Source: an uncultured Clostridia bacterium (GTDB taxonomy: Bacteria > Bacillota > Clostridia > Lachnospirales > Lachnospiraceae). From it: a stretch of 41,061 bases of DNA. The DNA is taken from contig CAMIZL010000018.1 in assembly GCA_946403295.1 (NCBI GenBank), forward strand, positions 1 through 41,061, in the 5' to 3' direction. The first letter of the stretch is position 1. Each line of letters starts with the position of its first letter. A program made the position numbers and the translations under genes. Below the pieces are notes generated by a model, which was not told the DNA's origin, ran no database searches, and saw nothing but the letters and a program-made list of their open reading frames with translations. Positions 24,032 through 32,563 of the stretch are shown in pieces.

Positions 24032-27000
24032 GTGAAAAGCACAAAACAGAATAATTGTGTAAAAAAACTTATGAAACAACATAAGTTTAAGAGTGTTGTT
24101 GCCCTTTTTTTGGTTTTTGTTCTTGTAATGGGACTTTTACCGATCGAAGATGCAACAGTTGATGCATGGGCTGATAATTCTCAACAGCCATCTAATATAG
24201 TCGGGGTTCAAAATTGGGAAGATTTACAGTCTGCTCTCGGTTGTGACAATTCTGTAATCGAACTCCGGAATAACATCGAGGCGAACTGGCGAGATTCTGC
24301 TCTTGTTGTCACGGGATCGGCGATCACTATCAAAATGAACAATAATGATATCGATCGCAAACTTTCTCAGGATAATAAAGCAGCAACCGAAGCCGGCTTT
24401 GTATTAAAAGTGGCTTCGGGCGCTTCGATAACCATTATCGGTGCAAATTCCGGTAATAATCCCGGTCACATCATGGGCGGAAATAACATCGCTTCCGGTG
24501 GCGCTATTGTTGTCGAAAGCGGTGGCAGTCTCACGCTCAGAGATGTCAATATCGGAAAGAGCAAAGCTTCAGAGGGCAGGGGCATTTATCTTGAGCCCGG
24601 AGCATCTCTGACACTTGACGGAAGAGTGACGATGGGAGGTCCCTTGATAGAAAATGACAGCTACATCGATATCTTCCTGAATGGTGGTACACTTAGGCTT
24701 GGAGAACAATTCGATAGCAGGTCTAAAGTTTATGTGGGTTGCGATGTCGGAACCAAAATCTTCAGCGAGAAAGTAACAGATGAAAACGCGAAAGCTTTCT
24801 ATGTGTACAAATCCGGTAAGCCCGGTGTGAGACTTTCTTATGATACCTACAGAAACGCATTCTACCTTCCCAATAAAGTGACAGAGGCGCCTGCTGCGAT
24901 CGCCGGCCTTACATATAACAAAGACGATCGGACTCTGATCACCGCCGGCACTGCTTCGGGAGGAGCTATCTACTACAAGAATACTGAGGCGAATTCTTTA
25001 CAACCCGATTTCATTGACGCATCGGGTGAAATCGCCCCGGGTTGGGTCGATGACGCATCCCGCGTCAAGGGACAAGATGCCGGAACTTACAGGGTATGGT
25101 ATGCGGTAAAAGGCGATGACAGCTGCTGCACCGTTGATCCTGATTATGTTGACGTCGAGATAGCTGAGGCCGAGCTGGAAATAGAAAAGGAGTACACAGT
25201 TTCGGTGGTTGTAAAAAAGCAGGCTACTTATACCGTTAATTTAAAACCGTACGAATCTGTTACATATTCGATACCGGCAGGTCAAAGTGTTGGTAATTAT
25301 CTTTCCGATATCAGAGTTGAAAATAATATTCTTACTTTTTCAACCGAGTCTAAAGAGATAGGTCAAGAAGCTGTAATTAATTTAAAGGCAAAAAAAGATA
25401 ACTATAAAGAGGTCGATGTAAAAGTAACCGTTGTTTGGAACATTAAGAATGAACAATCAGATTATTTTGATAAGACTGAAGTTGTAAAGGAATTCGGTCA
25501 AGATTCGTTCACAAACCAACTCCATAACGCATACGGAAAGGTTTCTTACAGATCAGGTGATGAGTCTGTAGCAACAGTTGATAGCAACAGCGGAAAGGTG
25601 ACGATAAAAGGAGTAGGAGAAACTACCATATATGCGGAGGCAAGCGGTGGTGATAATTTCAATCCTAAGACGATTTCCTACACTTTAAAAGTAATCAAAG
25701 GAAAACCCGTGATTACGGCACCTGAGGCAATTGAAAATCTCAAATATAACAGGACTGAGCAGACGCTCGTCACCGCGGGAGCTGCTTCTAACGGTGCGAT
25801 CTTCTATAAGCTCGGTTCGGACGAAAACACACCGGAACTTATGGTTGACGGTCGGGTCGCTGATGGCTGGACAACCAACGCTTCTGCGATCAAGGCAAAG
25901 GATGCCGGAACGTACAAGGTTTGGTACGCAGTCAAGGGCTACGACGGTTTCGAGAACACAGATCCCGTTTCGATCGATGTCACGATAGACAGGGTAGAGA
26001 CGAACATTGCTTTGAGCAGATCGATAGAAGTTTTGATCGAAGAGGCAAAACAGGGATACATAGTCGAGCTCTCCGAACTTGATGATGGTCTGTTATACGG
26101 GGCACCCGTTATTTCGGAAGACGTTGCATGTCTGATCAGCAGTGTCGGAGTTATAAATAATTTAGTGAGACTTAACACGAATTCCAAGCCGGCAAGTTCA
26201 TCGGCGATCATCCTGATCCCCGTAAATGTCACCGGAAACTACAAAGAATGCACAGTCACGGTTACGATCACTGCTTCGCTTCAGAGCGATCAGACGATCA
26301 CGTTTGGCGCAGATGAGGTCAACAAGGTATATGGTGATCCGTCGTTTACGAACAAAATAAGCGGAGCTGAGACAACTCTTACGTATGAGGTTACATCGGG
26401 ACAGAATGTTGTTTCCGTAGCCGATGACGGAACGATCACGATCGTGGGTATAGGAGAGGCAAACATAAGCGTTAAAGCAGCCGGAACGAGCAAGTACCGC
26501 GAGGCGACTGCAAGTTTCAAGGTTAAGGTTTCGAAAGCAGACTCTGAGATTACAAAACTTCCTGTTGCTGTAGAGAACCTGAAGGCCGGCAGCGAGGCAC
26601 AGATGCTCATCGTTGGAGGTGAGGCAAAGGGTGGCAGACTGCTCTATGCGGTCAGCACAAAGAAGGACGATAAGCTTGACGCAAACGCATATACCGAGGA
26701 GATTCCGAAAGCCGCTACGGCCGGAACCTACTACGTATATTACATGGTTAAAGGTGATGAAAACCACAAGAATCTCATCTCGACCGATGTTCTGACCGTT
26801 GTTATCGAGGCTCCTATTGTTGAACCCGATCCCGTAGATCCCTCCGGAAGCGGCACCCAGGAGGGTAGCGGAACTCAGGAGGGAAGCGGCACTCAGGAGG
26901 GTAGCGGAACTCAGGAGGGAAGCGGAACCCAGGAGGGAAGCGGCACAGAGCAGGGAAGCGGCACCCAGGAGGGAAGCGGTACTCAGGAGGGTAGCGGCAC

Positions 27001-28219
27001 CCAGGAGGGAAGCGGCACCGCTTCCGACGTTGAGAACGAAACAGTCGAAGAAAAGAAAGACGATAAGAAAGAAACCGATAAAGAAAATGAGACATCGAAG
27101 GTTGAAACCGAGGTGATCACGAACGATGACGGCTCCACAACCACCAAGACGGTTGAGGAGAACGAGGACGGTTCAACAACCACCAAGGAAGAGACCCGGA
27201 CCTCGGACGGTACTACCGTGACCAAGGAAGAGACAGTTCTTGCAGACGGTTCGGTAGTTGCCAGGGAGGAAGAGGTTAGCACCGACGGAACAGTAACCAA
27301 GCGTGAGAAAACAAAAAACGCTCGGGGTGAAGGAACCGCAACGGTTGTCAAGGCAGATGCGGACGGCAATGTGCTCAGCGAGACACAGGAAACAACCACA
27401 GTCAACAAGAAGGGCTCGGTTACCGTTGAATCCGTGACCGAGAATGCCGACGGTTCGACTGTTGAGAGCAAGGTCAAGACAACAAAGTCCGGTAACGTGA
27501 CGGCTACGATCGTAGAGAAGGACGCTGACGGTTCCGTTACTACGACAAACGAGACGGTAAAGAATTACTCTTCGGGTACTGTTAAGACCACTACAGAGAC
27601 GGTTGAGACCGATCCCGAAGGCAATGTGATCGCAACTGTTGAAAAGACGGTCAAGGTCGCTAAGGCCGACGAAGACGGCAATACCAAGACAACAGCTACG
27701 GTTAAGTCAACCGATGCCGAGGGTAACGTAACAACAACCAAGGAAACGGTAGTTGTAGATGCCAAGGGTAAGGCAAGTGTTTCGTCCGTAACTACAAGCT
27801 CTGACGGAACCAAGGAAGAAAAGGCATTCTCCGTCTCAAGCAAGGGTACCGTTAAGATGGCCGCTCTTGAGACAAATGCCAGGGAAGTTGAGATTCCCAA
27901 GACCATCGAGGTCGGAGGAGTTGAGCGTCCCGTAACATCGATCTCCAAGAACGCCATGAAGGGCAACAAGAATGTCACAAGCGTCGAGATCGGAGAGAAC
28001 ATCACATCGATCGGCGCAGGTGCGTTTAAGAACAGCAAAAACCTTTCAACTATCGAGCTTACAGATTCGATCACCAGGATCTCGGCAAATGCTTTCAAGG
28101 GCATTGCAAAGAATGCAACCTTCAAGATCAAGGCTTCCTCTCAGGAAGAGTTTGACAGGATCGTTGCACTCCTCAAAGAATCGGGTGTAAGTGATTCGGT
28201 AACGTTCGAGATGGCATAA
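24032..28219 (+). CDS. Giant secreted surface protein: beta-helix, Ig-like modules, GSGTQE repeats, Thr-rich stalk and LRR_5 tail
   Basis: The protein has 1395 residues. GTG at 24032 is preferred because GGAGG lies 8 nt upstream; an ATG at 23990 is possible but lacks a site. A signal peptide (helix about 22-37, then AWA) is followed by a right-handed beta-helix-like region (about 45-225). Two or three repeats of an MBG/Ig-like module follow (GTYRVWYAVKG... and GTYKVWYAVKG...), with BIG2-like stretches between them. Then come ten GSGTQE hexapeptides (about 939-998), a Thr/Glu/Lys stalk of 'DGSTTTKEE' units (about 1010-1280) and a C-terminal LRR_5/BspA-like region (about 1290-1395, TSIGAGAFKNSKNLSTIEL). 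No LPXTG or sortase anchor is seen, so attachment is unclear. It is probably an adhesin-type or matrix protein. Confidence 0.82.
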   Translation: MKSTKQNNCVKKLMKQHKFKSVVALFLVFVLVMGLLPIEDATVDAWADNSQQPSNIVGVQNWEDLQSALGCDNSVIELRNNIEANWRDSALVVTGSAITIKMNNNDIDRKLSQDNKAATEAGFVLKVASGASITIIGANSGNNPGHIMGGNNIASGGAIVVESGGSLTLRDVNIGKSKASEGRGIYLEPGASLTLDGRVTMGGPLIENDSYIDIFLNGGTLRLGEQFDSRSKVYVGCDVGTKIFSEKVTDENAKAFYVYKSGKPGVRLSYDTYRNAFYLPNKVTEAPAAIAGLTYNKDDRTLITAGTASGGAIYYKNTEANSLQPDFIDASGEIAPGWVDDASRVKGQDAGTYRVWYAVKGDDSCCTVDPDYVDVEIAEAELEIEKEYTVSVVVKKQATYTVNLKPYESVTYSIPAGQSVGNYLSDIRVENNILTFSTESKEIGQEAVINLKAKKDNYKEVDVKVTVVWNIKNEQSDYFDKTEVVKEFGQDSFTNQLHNAYGKVSYRSGDESVATVDSNSGKVTIKGVGETTIYAEASGGDNFNPKTISYTLKVIKGKPVITAPEAIENLKYNRTEQTLVTAGAASNGAIFYKLGSDENTPELMVDGRVADGWTTNASAIKAKDAGTYKVWYAVKGYDGFENTDPVSIDVTIDRVETNIALSRSIEVLIEEAKQGYIVELSELDDGLLYGAPVISEDVACLISSVGVINNLVRLNTNSKPASSSAIILIPVNVTGNYKECTVTVTITASLQSDQTITFGADEVNKVYGDPSFTNKISGAETTLTYEVTSGQNVVSVADDGTITIVGIGEANISVKAAGTSKYREATASFKVKVSKADSEITKLPVAVENLKAGSEAQMLIVGGEAKGGRLLYAVSTKKDDKLDANAYTEEIPKAATAGTYYVYYMVKGDENHKNLISTDVLTVVIEAPIVEPDPVDPSGSGTQEGSGTQEGSGTQEGSGTQEGSGTQEGSGTEQGSGTQEGSGTQEGSGTQEGSGTASDVENETVEEKKDDKKETDKENETSKVETEVITNDDGSTTTKTVEENEDGSTTTKEETRTSDGTTVTKEETVLADGSVVAREEEVSTDGTVTKREKTKNARGEGTATVVKADADGNVLSETQETTTVNKKGSVTVESVTENADGSTVESKVKTTKSGNVTATIVEKDADGSVTTTNETVKNYSSGTVKTTTETVETDPEGNVIATVEKTVKVAKADEDGNTKTTATVKSTDAEGNVTTTKETVVVDAKGKASVSSVTTSSDGTKEEKAFSVSSKGTVKMAALETNAREVEIPKTIEVGGVERPVTSISKNAMKGNKNVTSVEIGENITSIGAGAFKNSKNLSTIELTDSITRISANAFKGIAKNATFKIKASSQEEFDRIVALLKESGVSDSVTFEMA
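26846..27025 (+). repeat. 18-bp tandem repeat in the surface-protein gene, 10 copies
   Basis: Units of GGAAGCGGCACCCAGGAG type encode GSGTQE. The sixth is GSGTEQ and the last GSGTAS. Synonymous changes alternate between units (GGTAGC/GGAAGC and ACC/ACT). Confidence 0.95.
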
Positions 28220-28239
28220 CAAATAGTTTTCACACGATC

Positions 28240-28270
28240 AAGCCGCGGCAATCTGCCGCGGCTTTGTGTT
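28240..28270 (+). terminator. Intrinsic terminator after the surface-protein gene
   Basis: AAGCCGCGGCA and TGCCGCGGCTT form an 11-bp GC-rich stem with loop ATC, followed by TGTGTTT. Confidence 0.88.
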
Positions 28271-28413
28271 TGGACCGTCTGTCTCGGCCATGCGGCTGAG
28301 GCAGTATGGCGCTGAATCATCGATTAAAGATCGCAGCCTTTTGCGGCGATTTTCCTCTATCTTTTGCGGTGTATGGGATGTAAAATATAAGATACGGAAC
28401 AACCTCCCGGGGG

Positions 28414-28458
28414 ATGTAAACTTTGAGTGAAAACTCTCCTTCGAATCTTGTGTATCAT
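28414..28458 (+). promoter_or_regulatory. Shared regulatory box, copy 1, with a -10-like TATCAT
   Basis: ATGTAAACTTTGAGTGAAAA at 28414-28433 matches 18 of 20 bases with the copy at 34319. In both, a -10-like hexamer (here TATCAT at 28453-28458) starts exactly 39 nt after the first base. It lies 52 nt before the small membrane protein gene. Confidence 0.55.
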
Positions 28459-28509
28459 GTGTTTGTCAGCAAGAGCTGAAACAATTCACAGGAAGAAAAG
28501 GAGATAATC

Positions 28510-28830
28510 ATGAACAGATTTAGGATCGCAACGATAATCGCACTTGTAGCCTCGTGCCTTTCAATTTTGGGAGTATGCCTCGGAGGATTGTCAAACGGAG
28601 GAATGTTTAGTGAGACCGTTATGCTTTTGGGCGGAGCTGTCGGCCTGGTTTCATATCTGTTTGCCGGACTTTGGACCGCGATAAAGATGGTGATCGGTTT
28701 GGCGTTCATAGGATTTAGCATTGGTCCTTTCCCGATCAATATCGTTATAGGACTGGCAACCTGTATGTATGCCGCCCTGGCATTTGTCTTTATCCCGATC
28801 ATACCGGTCTTAAGAGCGCGCAGAGCCTGA
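28510..28830 (+). CDS. Small multi-pass membrane protein of unknown function
   Basis: The protein has 106 residues. The start at 28510 follows AAAAGGAGATAATC, a strong site. Three hydrophobic stretches (about 5-27, 38-60 and 66-98) span most of the protein; the N-terminus MNRFR and the C-terminal RARRA are basic. No family is recognised. It lies just before the signalling operon and may share its control through the box at 28414. The gap to the next gene is 86 nt with no clear terminator. Confidence 0.7.
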   Translation: MNRFRIATIIALVASCLSILGVCLGGLSNGGMFSETVMLLGGAVGLVSYLFAGLWTAIKMVIGLAFIGFSIGPFPINIVIGLATCMYAALAFVFIPIIPVLRARRA

Positions 28831-28916
28831 ACCGCAGTTCGAAAACCGTGCTCCCACCGGTCACTCCGTGAGATTGGGAATGGGTGATAAATACCCTGAT
28901 CAGAAAGAGAGAAAAA

Positions 28917-29933
28917 ATGGATCGGACTGACAAAACAAGATACGAAACCGTGTATTTACGTGATGAGATATCCAGATGCGAGGATGTTTTTGAGCTGAAG
29001 GAAAGGATCCTGCCGATGCTCAAAACACAGCAGGATCAGTGGAAGGATAAGATCAACGCATTGATCGGGGAAAGCGGACTCACGAAGACGCGATTGGCGG
29101 AGATGATCGGTGTAAGCAGGATGGCCGTGAATAAATGGTGTAACGGAGCTATACCGAAAAACCGTGAGACGTTCCTCCGTATCGGCATGGCTGCCGGATA
29201 TAACAGGGAGAAGATGGATCAGCTCCTGATGCGATATGGCAGATATCCGGCGTTATACGCAAAAAGCCTTGAGGATTGCGTTTGCATCTATGTGCTTGAC
29301 AAGGGCTGTAAAACAGAAACGTTACAAAACTACGATTTTATATTGAACAGGATAAAAGAAAATATCATAAGGGAAGAGTCGTCCGAGACGGAAGACATAA
29401 CCACGGAAAGATTTGACGAGAAGCTGTCGGTGGTCAGAGATGAGGATGAACTCGAAAGGTTCATAGCTGAGAACACGTCTGTTTTTGCAATGACCTATCA
29501 TAAGTTCTACGCTTATGTTAAAATGCATATCAAAGCCAATTATGAGAGCTTTGACGGCAATGTCTTTGCGCTGGCGGAGGGGCAGGAATGGTCCTCGTCC
29601 CTGAGGCAGTGCGTGTCCGCCATCAGGCAAAACAAATGGTATCCCACAAGAAACAAGATCATTTCTCTGGGACTTCATCTCTCCATGGACCACGAACAGA
29701 TAGATGAAATGCTTGAGCTCGCGCATATGGAACCGTTGTGTGCGAAAAACATATTTGAGAGCATAATCATGTTTGTTCTCGACGACGCCGACCTCAACAA
29801 TATCCTTGACGAAGGATCGGATGAATATGATCCTGATGCTCTTTGCGATTATGCCAGAGAGGTGATGGAAAAACTCGATCTTCCCGAGGTGGAATCTTTT
29901 ATCACTGAATTACCGGAGAAGTATGATGAATGA
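28917..29933 (+). CDS. HTH protein with an internal duplication, first gene of the phospho-signalling operon
   Basis: The protein has 338 residues. The ATG at 28917 follows AGAAAGAGAG; a GTG at 28884 is also possible. An XRE-like helix-turn-helix (about 55-85) reads LTKTRLAEMIGVSRMAVNKW. It is followed by ETFLRIGMAAGYNREKMDQLL and YPALYAKSLEDCVCIYVL. The C-terminal half repeats this pattern without the HTH: NKIISLGLHLSMDHEQIDEML and MEPLCAKNIFESIIMFVL. I read this as a duplication of a helical domain of about 60 residues. It may bind DNA as the local regulator or act as an adaptor. The FHA gene starts inside its last codons (11-nt overlap), indicating coupling. Confidence 0.75.
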   Translation: MDRTDKTRYETVYLRDEISRCEDVFELKERILPMLKTQQDQWKDKINALIGESGLTKTRLAEMIGVSRMAVNKWCNGAIPKNRETFLRIGMAAGYNREKMDQLLMRYGRYPALYAKSLEDCVCIYVLDKGCKTETLQNYDFILNRIKENIIREESSETEDITTERFDEKLSVVRDEDELERFIAENTSVFAMTYHKFYAYVKMHIKANYESFDGNVFALAEGQEWSSSLRQCVSAIRQNKWYPTRNKIISLGLHLSMDHEQIDEMLELAHMEPLCAKNIFESIIMFVLDDADLNNILDEGSDEYDPDALCDYAREVMEKLDLPEVESFITELPEKYDE

Positions 29934-30480
29934 TAAAAAAGCGAATAATCTGATCGTTATCGAAAACGGGCAGCTCAAAGTCTACCCGCTTGATGATAAG
30001 GTCGAGTGGGAAGTGGGAAGATCGTCACCGAACAATGTGCCCGATATCAGATTTCACTCGGTGACGGTGAGCAGAAAGCACGGAAAGTTTCAAAACATGG
30101 ACGGGATGTGGTTTTATATCGACTATAACGGTAAGAACGGGACGGTGTACAATCACAGACATTTGGAAAAAGGGCTGAGAGGGAACGTAAAGCCCGTACC
30201 CCTCGGAGACGGCGACGTATTTGTGTTCGGCGGGGGCAGGGAAGAAGTGATAAATCATAAAACGGTGTGGTGTATGTTTTGTGAAAAAGAGGTGGAAGAA
30301 AACTGGCGGGTGAACGATTCGAAGGGTTTTTCCAAATTATCTTTTGTGTCGGGCGGAAAGACCAATGTGTTTACCGGTCCCGAAAAAGGAACGGTGGTTA
30401 AAGGAGAGAACGGGATCGCTATTTATATGGGTGATCTGACCTATGTGTCGGGTGATATGCAGGTGATCGGGGAAAACTGA
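29923..30480 (+). CDS. FHA-domain protein
   Basis: The protein has 185 residues. ATG at 29923 or 29926 follows GGAG. The FHA domain (about 10-100) shows the usual phospho-threonine contacts: VGRSSPNNV, VTVSRKHGKF and NGKNGTVYNHRHLEKG. The C-terminal 80 residues, WCMFCEKEVEENWRV and a beta-rich end (GIAIYMGDLTYVSGDMQV), are not recognised. FHA domains bind phospho-Thr peptides, so this is a reader of the two downstream kinases. It overlaps the HTH gene, and kinase 1 starts 12 nt after its stop. Confidence 0.88.
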   Translation: MMNDKKANNLIVIENGQLKVYPLDDKVEWEVGRSSPNNVPDIRFHSVTVSRKHGKFQNMDGMWFYIDYNGKNGTVYNHRHLEKGLRGNVKPVPLGDGDVFVFGGGREEVINHKTVWCMFCEKEVEENWRVNDSKGFSKLSFVSGGKTNVFTGPEKGTVVKGENGIAIYMGDLTYVSGDMQVIGEN

Positions 30481-30492
30481 GGGTATAAGGAA

Positions 30493-32478
30493 ATGTTTGG
30501 TGCTGACAGGAGTGAAACGGAAAAAGTATTACTTCAGCTTGAAGATCTGTTCTTTACCGTTAACGGGGAGCAATTCGGGTTTGTAAAAAATAACGGTCAT
30601 CTATGTCTGTTGGGTACCGGCGCTACATCGAATGTTTATGAGATGTACGGCGCCACGGCACCTGACAGGCATTATGCGCTTAAAGTCATCGGTTTCGGCG
30701 ACAAAGATCCCGATCATTCCTTCGTCAGACGAGTTTTCCGGGTGCAACACGCTCTGTCCGAGCTGTCGGAAAATATCGTGAGGGTGATAGCTCTCTGGGT
30801 GATCAAACTTTCCTTTGACGAGCAGGGAAAGATCCTGAGGATCGTAAGGGACACCGAAGACGGCTTTGATGACCTTGACGGTTATCTCTTCGAAATGATA
30901 CTTATGGAAAAACTCGAAAATATCATTTCGAAAGACAGATACGGAAATGTCGAACCGCTCAGGAAAGACCTTGCGGACGAGGCAGGTGTCATAAGGTTTG
31001 CGATCGAGCTCGGAGAGGCTCTTCTTGCCGTTCACAGAAATAATTTCCTCCACAGGGATATCAAACTGGAGAATGTTTTTTGGGACGAACAAAACGGAAG
31101 ATATAAGCTTGGGGATTTTGGGATAGTGCGGGCAACAGATAACGGAAATGCCGAAACGGTCGTGTTTACGAACGGTTACGGTGCGCCCGAGATCGAGAAA
31201 AGACTGCAGGATTCATATGACATCACCGCAGACATTTATTCTTACGGGATCACTCTTTACCTTCTCTTAAACGATTTTGCTTTCCCGGGATCCGATTCAT
31301 ACAGGCCGAGCATCGTTCAATACGAGAAGGACTTTGTTTTCCCCGCGCCTAAAAACGCATCGCCCAAAATGGCGGCGATCGTCAGAAAGATGTGCAGCTA
31401 CCGCCCTTGTGACAGATACAGGTCGGTTGACGAAGTCCTGGCGCAGATCCGAGGTTTGACGGATCAGGATGATAGCGGGTCGGAAGCCTGCCCGTCGGGC
31501 AGCGTGTATGACGCGGAAGCGGAAACATATGCCGGGGATCCCGCTACGGTGACTTTTCGTGAGACAACGGTTTCCGAAGCGGACGAAGGTGAAGAAAGCG
31601 ATGAAGTTGAAGAAAGCGACGTATGGGAAGAAAGTGACAAAGTTGAAGAAAGCGACGTATGGGAAGAAAGTGACGAATACATAAGCGAAGAAGGCGTCGA
31701 TTACAACGGATACGATCTGTCCATATGGGATAAAGACGAGTCTGAACTGACATATGAAGAAAAAAAATACATGGCAGCGATCCTGAAGGAAGAATACAAC
31801 AAAAGGATGGTTCTCGAGACTGTCGTTGCGTCGCTGCTGTTCTTTCTCCTTTTCGTGTCGATGTCAAAAAGCGCCGACCGGGCGGGATCGTGGATGATAT
31901 GGACTCTGCCCGCCGTTATGGTCACGGAATGCATTTTGCAGAAGATCGGTACGTTTCACATAGGCTTCGGAATGATCTCATGCGCTCTTTATATATGGTC
32001 TGCGGTAACCCTCGGATGTGATGCGCTGCAGGTGGCCATGATATGCGTTACGCTTGTCGGATTACCGGTACTCAGCGCGGGATGCGCGGCGGGAGCCGGA
32101 CTATGGATCGCATACGCGCTTTTCGGAAATACCGGCTGGCTTTCGTTCCTGAACGAATATGAGACGGGATTCATATTCATGATCGCTCTCGCAGGGGTGT
32201 TTGCAGATCTGATCCGGCAGAAGATCTTTTACGCTGTCCCGATATCGCGGCATGACTATGCGCTCACAGCGGTGATGCTGGACATTTTGCCGTATACACT
32301 TTTCGGTGCGGGCCTTATATTGTGGATCCTGGGCCTTTTTGATATATTTTCCCTTCCTGCGGTGGAAAGTATACATCCCGTCAAGACAGGGATCGGGATA
32401 TTCATTGTAAAAATTTTATTTAATTGGCAGATCGGAAAGATTAAAGAATTATTAACGGAGGAAATAAATCATAAATAG
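30493..32478 (+). CDS. Membrane Ser/Thr protein kinase 1
   Basis: The protein has 661 residues. The kinase domain (about 35-322) is complete: glycine loop LLGTGATSNVY (39-49), Lys64 in YALK, HRDIKLEN (187-194), DFG (208-210) and APE (231-233). A linker (about 325-420) contains acidic 12-residue repeats EESDEVEESDVW. The C-terminal part (about 440-645) has about six membrane helices instead of the usual single helix and PASTA domains. It should phosphorylate Thr/Ser in the cytoplasm. AAGGA precedes the ATG. It is in an operon with FHA readers and a PP2C eraser. Confidence 0.92.
   Translation: MFGADRSETEKVLLQLEDLFFTVNGEQFGFVKNNGHLCLLGTGATSNVYEMYGATAPDRHYALKVIGFGDKDPDHSFVRRVFRVQHALSELSENIVRVIALWVIKLSFDEQGKILRIVRDTEDGFDDLDGYLFEMILMEKLENIISKDRYGNVEPLRKDLADEAGVIRFAIELGEALLAVHRNNFLHRDIKLENVFWDEQNGRYKLGDFGIVRATDNGNAETVVFTNGYGAPEIEKRLQDSYDITADIYSYGITLYLLLNDFAFPGSDSYRPSIVQYEKDFVFPAPKNASPKMAAIVRKMCSYRPCDRYRSVDEVLAQIRGLTDQDDSGSEACPSGSVYDAEAETYAGDPATVTFRETTVSEADEGEESDEVEESDVWEESDKVEESDVWEESDEYISEEGVDYNGYDLSIWDKDESELTYEEKKYMAAILKEEYNKRMVLETVVASLLFFLLFVSMSKSADRAGSWMIWTLPAVMVTECILQKIGTFHIGFGMISCALYIWSAVTLGCDALQVAMICVTLVGLPVLSAGCAAGAGLWIAYALFGNTGWLSFLNEYETGFIFMIALAGVFADLIRQKIFYAVPISRHDYALTAVMLDILPYTLFGAGLILWILGLFDIFSLPAVESIHPVKTGIGIFIVKILFNWQIGKIKELLTEEINHK
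31591..31680 (+). repeat. 36-bp tandem repeat in kinase 1, 2.5 copies
   Basis: Units at 31591, 31627 and 31663 (partial) encode EESDEVEESDVW-type acidic segments between the kinase and membrane domains. The period is divisible by three. Confidence 0.88.
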
Positions 32479-32498
32479 AAGGAGAAGGTAGGAGGATA

Positions 32499-32534
32499 AT
32501 GGATGGGGCAAACATTACATTTTGTGGTCAATAA
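32499..32534 (+). CDS. Possible 11-residue leader peptide before kinase 2
   Basis: AGGAGGATAATG gives a near-ideal ribosome site, but the frame reads only MDGANITFCGQ before a stop. It ends 29 nt before the kinase 2 start and is in another frame. It could be a leader that couples translation, or a remnant of an older start. Confidence 0.25.
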   Translation: MDGANITFCGQ

Positions 32535-32563
32535 GTATACTGAAACTGAGGAAGAAAAGAACG

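Noticed and set aside
28414-28458. ECF sigma promoter (TGTAAAC with a CGT -10).
   Set aside because: CGT spacing differs between the two copies, so only a shared box with a -10-like hexamer is claimed.
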